Of a stretch of 15,768 bases of DNA, positions 13,004-15,768 are shown piece after piece. Source of the stretch: JBIOHJ01 sp044448905 (GTDB taxonomy: Bacteria > Bacteroidota > Bacteroidia > AKYH767-A > OLB10); assembly GCA_044448905.1 (NCBI GenBank), contig JBIOHJ010000080.1, forward strand, positions 1 to 15,768. The letters are read 5' to 3'. Every line of letters starts with the position of its first letter. Positions within the stretch are counted from its first letter, which is position 1. The translations under genes were made by a program, and so were the position numbers. Under the pieces are notes generated by a model. The model was not told the origin of the DNA and searched no databases. It saw nothing but the letters and a program-made list of their open reading frames with translations.

Positions 13004-13567
13004 ATGACCTTAAAACAAGGTATTTTCATCATTTTAGCGCTTGTTTCGGCAGTTTTTGGGGGATGCCAGAAAGATGTTCCGGTATTAGGAGAGGATACAA
13101 ATGAGGTAGTAACCCCAAAAGACTCGGTTTATATTCAATATATAGCCCTGTTTTCTTTCCCGGTTAATGACCCAAATACAGGAGATCCATGGGATGAAAC
13201 CAGTTCCCCGATCGACCCGCTGGACTCATTAGGACCTGATATTTTCTTCAATTCCTATAATTATAATGATCCGGCAGATACTTTAGATGATTTCAGCTTT
13301 TACCAGGAAACCCATTTTGCGAACGTGAGTGATACCGATACCATAGTTTATTATTTTACAACCCCGGTTTTTATCCCCCATTTTTATGATTCGCTGTATT
13401 TACGCATGTACGATGGCGAATACAGTGCAATTGTTGATTCCACGCTGATGGATAGTATTTATTTCAAAATTGGTCCCGATACGTTGCTGCCCCAGCCCTA
13501 TATTCCTTACGTATCAGGAACCGGCTATAATGGTTCGCAGGTTATCATCGGACTTCAGTGGAAATAG
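13004..13567 (+). CDS. Predicted lipoprotein, acidic, function unknown
   Basis: A 187-residue protein of no family I recognise. A signal segment (MTLKQGIFIILALVSAVFGG) leads to the lipid-acceptor Cys21, followed by QKD, a common Bacteroidota lipoprotein start. The mature part is rich in Asp, Tyr, Phe and Pro and poor in Lys, with segments such as DPLDSLGPDIFF and DTDTIVYYF. A compact beta-rich domain is plausible, but no catalytic motif is seen. It is the first gene of a three-gene run: the acetyltransferase gene begins 7 bp after its stop. It shares no obvious similarity with the paired lipoproteins at 1148-2544. Confidence 0.85.
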   Translation: MTLKQGIFIILALVSAVFGGCQKDVPVLGEDTNEVVTPKDSVYIQYIALFSFPVNDPNTGDPWDETSSPIDPLDSLGPDIFFNSYNYNDPADTLDDFSFYQETHFANVSDTDTIVYYFTTPVFIPHFYDSLYLRMYDGEYSAIVDSTLMDSIYFKIGPDTLLPQPYIPYVSGTGYNGSQVIIGLQWK

Positions 13568-13574
13568 TTTAGTA

Positions 13575-14105
13575 ATGCCATTCAGTTTGAGAATAGCCGG
13601 TTTAAGCGATTCGAAACTATTATCCGAATTAGGAATGGTTTGTTTTACTGAAGCGTTCTCGAAATATAATTCGCCCGAAGATTTAAAAGTTTTTCTGACT
13701 GAGACTTATAAAGAGGAAAAAATTAAAGCAGAGTTAAGCAATAATAACTTTTTGTTTATAATAGCAGAAGATGACAAAAGAGAAGCAATAGGCTATGTAA
13801 AATTGAACCGCAATGAAATGCCTGAAGAGTTAGCCGGAACGCGCTCAATGCAAATTGAACGGATTTATGTTAGAGAAAAAATAAAAGGCAAAAAAGTTGG
13901 CGCCATGTTGATGGAGAAGTGCATAGCAATTGCACAATCAGAAAATTACGATTCAATCTGGCTGGGTGTTTGGCAGGAAAATAAAACGGCAATAGATTTT
14001 TATTTTAAATGGGGATTTGAAATATTCGGGTTCAAGCAATTTAAAATCGGCAACAAAGTGGATGACGATTTTATGATGAAAAAAGATTTAAAAGATTTAC
14101 CCTAA
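13575..14105 (+). CDS. GNAT-family N-acetyltransferase, PaiA-like
   Basis: A 176-residue cytoplasmic acetyltransferase using acetyl-CoA. The start is the ATG at 13575, since an upstream extension of the frame lies inside the lipoprotein gene. Motif A is at about 92-120 (MQIERIYVREKIKGKKVGAMLMEK). Its acetyl-CoA loop reads KGKKVGA where RGxGxGG/A is common, so one loop Gly is replaced by Lys. Motif B is at 128-148 (IWLGVWQENKTAIDFYFKWGF). The C-terminal pattern FKIGNKVDDDFMMKK resembles the PaiA polyamine acetyltransferases, which suggests a small amine substrate, though this is inference. It shares one base with the next gene (TAATG), a sign of coupled translation with the DinB-like protein. 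Confidence 0.9.
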   Translation: MPFSLRIAGLSDSKLLSELGMVCFTEAFSKYNSPEDLKVFLTETYKEEKIKAELSNNNFLFIIAEDDKREAIGYVKLNRNEMPEELAGTRSMQIERIYVREKIKGKKVGAMLMEKCIAIAQSENYDSIWLGVWQENKTAIDFYFKWGFEIFGFKQFKIGNKVDDDFMMKKDLKDLP

Positions 14106-14617
14106 TGAAAATTCAAAGAATAAAATGGACAATCCGGAAATTTAATTTTGATTTCCCGGTTGGAATGTTTCCGGTTATTATTGAGAGGTTAAGGGGAACG
14201 GCTCCGCGGATTGAAGAAATAATAAAAAATATTCCGGAAAAAAATCTTGAACAAAGCATAAATAATGCGTGGTCGGTAAAACAACATATTGGTCATTTGT
14301 CCGATTTGGAGGAATTGCACGAAAGCAGGATTGATGATTTTAAAAACGGATTAAGAACACTTCGACCTGCTGATATGACTAATCTGAAAACCAACGAAGC
14401 AAATCATAATAGTGCTGCTATCGGAAAATTAATCTCCGATTTCAGAAACGCACGTAATCATTTTATCAGCCGTATCGAAAATAAAACTGAATATGAATTA
14501 CTGGTTTCATCCATTCATCCGCGATTGAATCAGCCCATGCGTTTGATTGACATGACATTTTTTGTTGCCGAGCACGATGACCAGCATGTGACAATTATGA
14601 GAGAAATTATTTCATAA
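14105..14617 (+). CDS. DinB/YfiT-like putative metal-dependent protein
   Basis: A 170-residue protein with the DinB-like four-helix-bundle pattern. The likely metal-binding His triad is His64 (HIGHLSDLE), His157 and His161 (AEHDDQH). Conserved helix features include NAWSVKQHIGHL at 54-65 and MRLIDMTFFVAEHDDQHVTIMREI at 145-168. Family members include thiol-dependent transferases, such as those using bacillithiol or mycothiol, and many uncharacterised proteins; which cofactor applies is unknown. It is unrelated to the DNA polymerase also called DinB. The ATG overlaps the stop of the acetyltransferase gene by one base, so the two are translationally coupled. The pairing could mean a shared stress or detoxification role, but this is a guess. 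Confidence 0.87.
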   Translation: MKIQRIKWTIRKFNFDFPVGMFPVIIERLRGTAPRIEEIIKNIPEKNLEQSINNAWSVKQHIGHLSDLEELHESRIDDFKNGLRTLRPADMTNLKTNEANHNSAAIGKLISDFRNARNHFISRIENKTEYELLVSSIHPRLNQPMRLIDMTFFVAEHDDQHVTIMREIIS

Positions 14618-14621
14618 TTTA

Positions 14622-14629
14622 TAACTTTG
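14622..14629 (+). promoter_or_regulatory. Bacteroidota -7 promoter box of yebC
   Basis: TAACTTTG is an exact TAnnTTTG match. It lies four bases after the DinB-like stop and 47 bp before the yebC ATG, so yebC probably has its own promoter. Confidence 0.5.
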
Positions 14630-14676
14630 CTTTCTCTTAGTCTCCAAACTTCGAACTAAATATTTAAACTAACCTC

Positions 14677-15384
14677 ATGGGACGAGCTTTTGAAAAAAGA
14701 AAATATAAAATGTTTGCCCGCTATGATAAAATGGCGAAGGCATTTACGCGTATCGGTAAGGAAATTGCCATTGCTGTTAAACAGGGCGGACCTCATCCTG
14801 ATGGTAATCCCCGTCTTCGCATGGCTATTCAAAATGCCAAAGGCGCAAACATGCCAAAAGATAAAGTAGAAGCAGCCATAAAAAAGGCATCGGCAAAATC
14901 AGAAAAAGGTTTTGAGGAATTAGTTTATGAAGGTTATGCCCCACACGGTGTGGCAATTTTGATAGAAACCGCTACAGATAACCCTGTGCGAACGGTTGCG
15001 AATATCCGTATGCATTTTGACCGTGGAAACGGAGCATTAGGCAAAACCGGTTCACTCGATTTTTTGTTTGAGCGTAAAGGAGTTTTTAAAATTCAAAAAG
15101 GAAATTTAAATCTCGATGAGATGGAACTTGAATTAATTGATGCAGGATTGCAGGATATGGCTTTTGATGAAAATGAAGTTTACATTTATACTTCATTTAA
15201 TGATTTCGGATCAATGTCAAAGGCATTGGAAGAAAAAGGAATTTCCATAATCAGTGCCGAAAAACAACGCATCCCTTCAAATTTTGTTGAGCTGAGCGAA
15301 AAACACCAGGAGGAAGTGATTCGCTTAGTGGAGACCCTTGAAGATGATGATGATGTGCAAAGCGTTTATCATAACCTGAAATAA
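14677..15384 (+). CDS. yebC: YebC/PmpR family protein (TACO1-like)
   Basis: A 235-residue cytoplasmic protein. The N-terminal signature MGRAFEKRKYKMFARYDKMAKAF fits the Bacteroidota form of the family, in place of MAGHSKWANIKHRK. The central pattern RLRMAIQNAKGANMPKDKVEAAIKKA (46-71) and EGYAPHGVAILIETATDNPVRTVANIR (85-111) are family hallmarks. Members were long annotated as transcriptional regulators; the mitochondrial relative TACO1 is a translation factor, and more recent work links bacterial members to relief of ribosome stalling at proline-rich stretches. Given the translation-heavy neighbourhood, I favour the translation role, but the sequence alone does not decide. The gene appears complete, and a strong hairpin terminator follows 14 bp after its stop. 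Confidence 0.95.
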   Translation: MGRAFEKRKYKMFARYDKMAKAFTRIGKEIAIAVKQGGPHPDGNPRLRMAIQNAKGANMPKDKVEAAIKKASAKSEKGFEELVYEGYAPHGVAILIETATDNPVRTVANIRMHFDRGNGALGKTGSLDFLFERKGVFKIQKGNLNLDEMELELIDAGLQDMAFDENEVYIYTSFNDFGSMSKALEEKGISIISAEKQRIPSNFVELSEKHQEEVIRLVETLEDDDDVQSVYHNLK

Positions 15385-15398
15385 AAAATCAGTTTTGC

Positions 15399-15449
15399 AA
15401 AAAACAAAAAGCCCCCGGATATTTATCATCCGGGGGCTTTTTGTTTTTT
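15399..15449. terminator. Bidirectional intrinsic terminator between convergent genes
   Basis: A perfect 16-bp stem (15405-15420 with 15428-15443) encloses a 7-base loop and is extended by A6 on the left and T6 on the right. It can end transcription of yebC (plus) and the T9SS cargo gene (minus). Confidence 0.93.
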
Positions 15450-15461
15450 GATTTATTTCAA

Positions 15462-15768
15462 TTAATTATTCAAGGATATTTTTCTTACAATATTTCCACC
15501 TGATGTGCGGAGTTCTACAAAATAAATTCCGTTTGGCTCATTGCTCAAATCAACTGTTGATAATTCGCCTGAGGTAGTTTTAGGAACAGAAGAAAAAACC
15601 ATTTGTCCCAAAGCATTGGTAACAATTATCTGCATCTGCTCAGGGTTTTCAAATTGTGTTGAAACATTCAGCAAACCGTTGGTAGGATTTGGATAAATGT
15701 TAATAGAGGCACCATCAATATTTTCGCTGATGCCTACCGTAGAATTACCAATATCATCTATGTAAAGA
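15462..15768 (-). CDS. C-terminal part of a T9SS-secreted protein (5' end beyond the window)
   Basis: The minus-strand frame is open from the window edge to a stop at 15462, giving 101 whole codons. The visible part begins LYIDDIGNS, which resembles the end of a beta-sandwich domain of the kind common in Bacteroidota secreted proteins. The type-A T9SS sorting domain follows: INIYPNPTNGLLNV, a central IIVTNALGQMVF strand, PNGIYFVEL and a final VRKISLNN. Such tails are recognised by the type IX secretion system and usually removed by its sortase at the cell surface. An apparent start at 15674 (TTG) lies inside the motif and is not real. The catalytic or binding part is outside the window, so the function is unknown. 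Confidence 0.93.
   Translation of the reverse strand, partial: LYIDDIGNSTVGISENIDGASINIYPNPTNGLLNVSTQFENPEQMQIIVTNALGQMVFSSVPKTTSGELSTVDLSNEPNGIYFVELRTSGGNIVRKISLNN

Noticed and set aside
13470..13574. N-terminal extension of the GNAT protein
   Set aside because: It overlaps the lipoprotein gene by almost 100 bases and has no GNAT similarity; the ATG at 13575 gives the normal length.
14636..14668. Another heptamer array before yebC
   Set aside because: Units around CCAAACT and TCGAACT can be laid out with period 7, but the match between units is too poor.

Overview
The window reads as a chromosomal segment of a low-GC member of the Bacteroidota, probably uncultured. The support is: a T9SS C-terminal sorting domain in two proteins; lipoproteins with Cys-Lys-Lys or Cys-Gln-Lys starts; a short (290 aa) Bacteroidota-type primary sigma factor; and repeated TAnnTTTG boxes upstream of genes, which match the Bacteroidota -7 promoter element. 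I see no phage, plasmid, IS element, CRISPR or rRNA.

Layout. 1-3667 (minus): a tight four-gene run, mnmA, two tandem paralogous lipoproteins, then an S8 serine peptidase cut by the window edge. 3786-4490 (minus): secreted MORN/YwqK-repeat protein. 4636-6222 (plus): secreted seven-repeat, propeller-like protein with a T9SS tail. 6252-7268 (minus): hslR and rlmE. 7373-8473 (plus): ychF, convergent with the primary sigma gene (8552-9424, minus), a terminator hairpin lying between them. 9780-12020 (minus): era then der, downstream of initiator tRNA-fMet (12082-12156). 12252-12797 (minus): lysine-rich histone-H1-like protein with an acidic tail. 13004-14617 (plus): lipoprotein, GNAT acetyltransferase and DinB-like protein in one run. 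14677-15384 (plus): yebC. 15462-15768 (minus): the C-terminal end of another T9SS cargo.

Much of the content serves translation and ribosome assembly: MnmA (tRNA 2-thiolation), RlmE (23S rRNA 2'-O-methylation), Hsp15-like S4 protein, YchF, Der, Era, initiator tRNA and YebC. The remainder is mostly cell-envelope or secreted protein.

The most unusual signal is not a gene. Between 3668 and 6882 there are several short tandem arrays with a 7- or 8-base period but different unit sequences. Some are intergenic, one overlaps the rlmE stop codon, one lies inside rlmE, and one lies in the linker coding sequence just before a T9SS sorting domain, where a change in unit number would shift the reading frame. 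Other points worth checking are twin 20-bp hairpins before ychF, a Ser-for-Asn change in the Era G4 motif, a U1-U72 initiator tRNA, and a sigma-54-like site before the primary sigma gene. I did not find a clear new multi-gene system; the mnmA-lipoprotein-lipoprotein-peptidase run is the nearest candidate.
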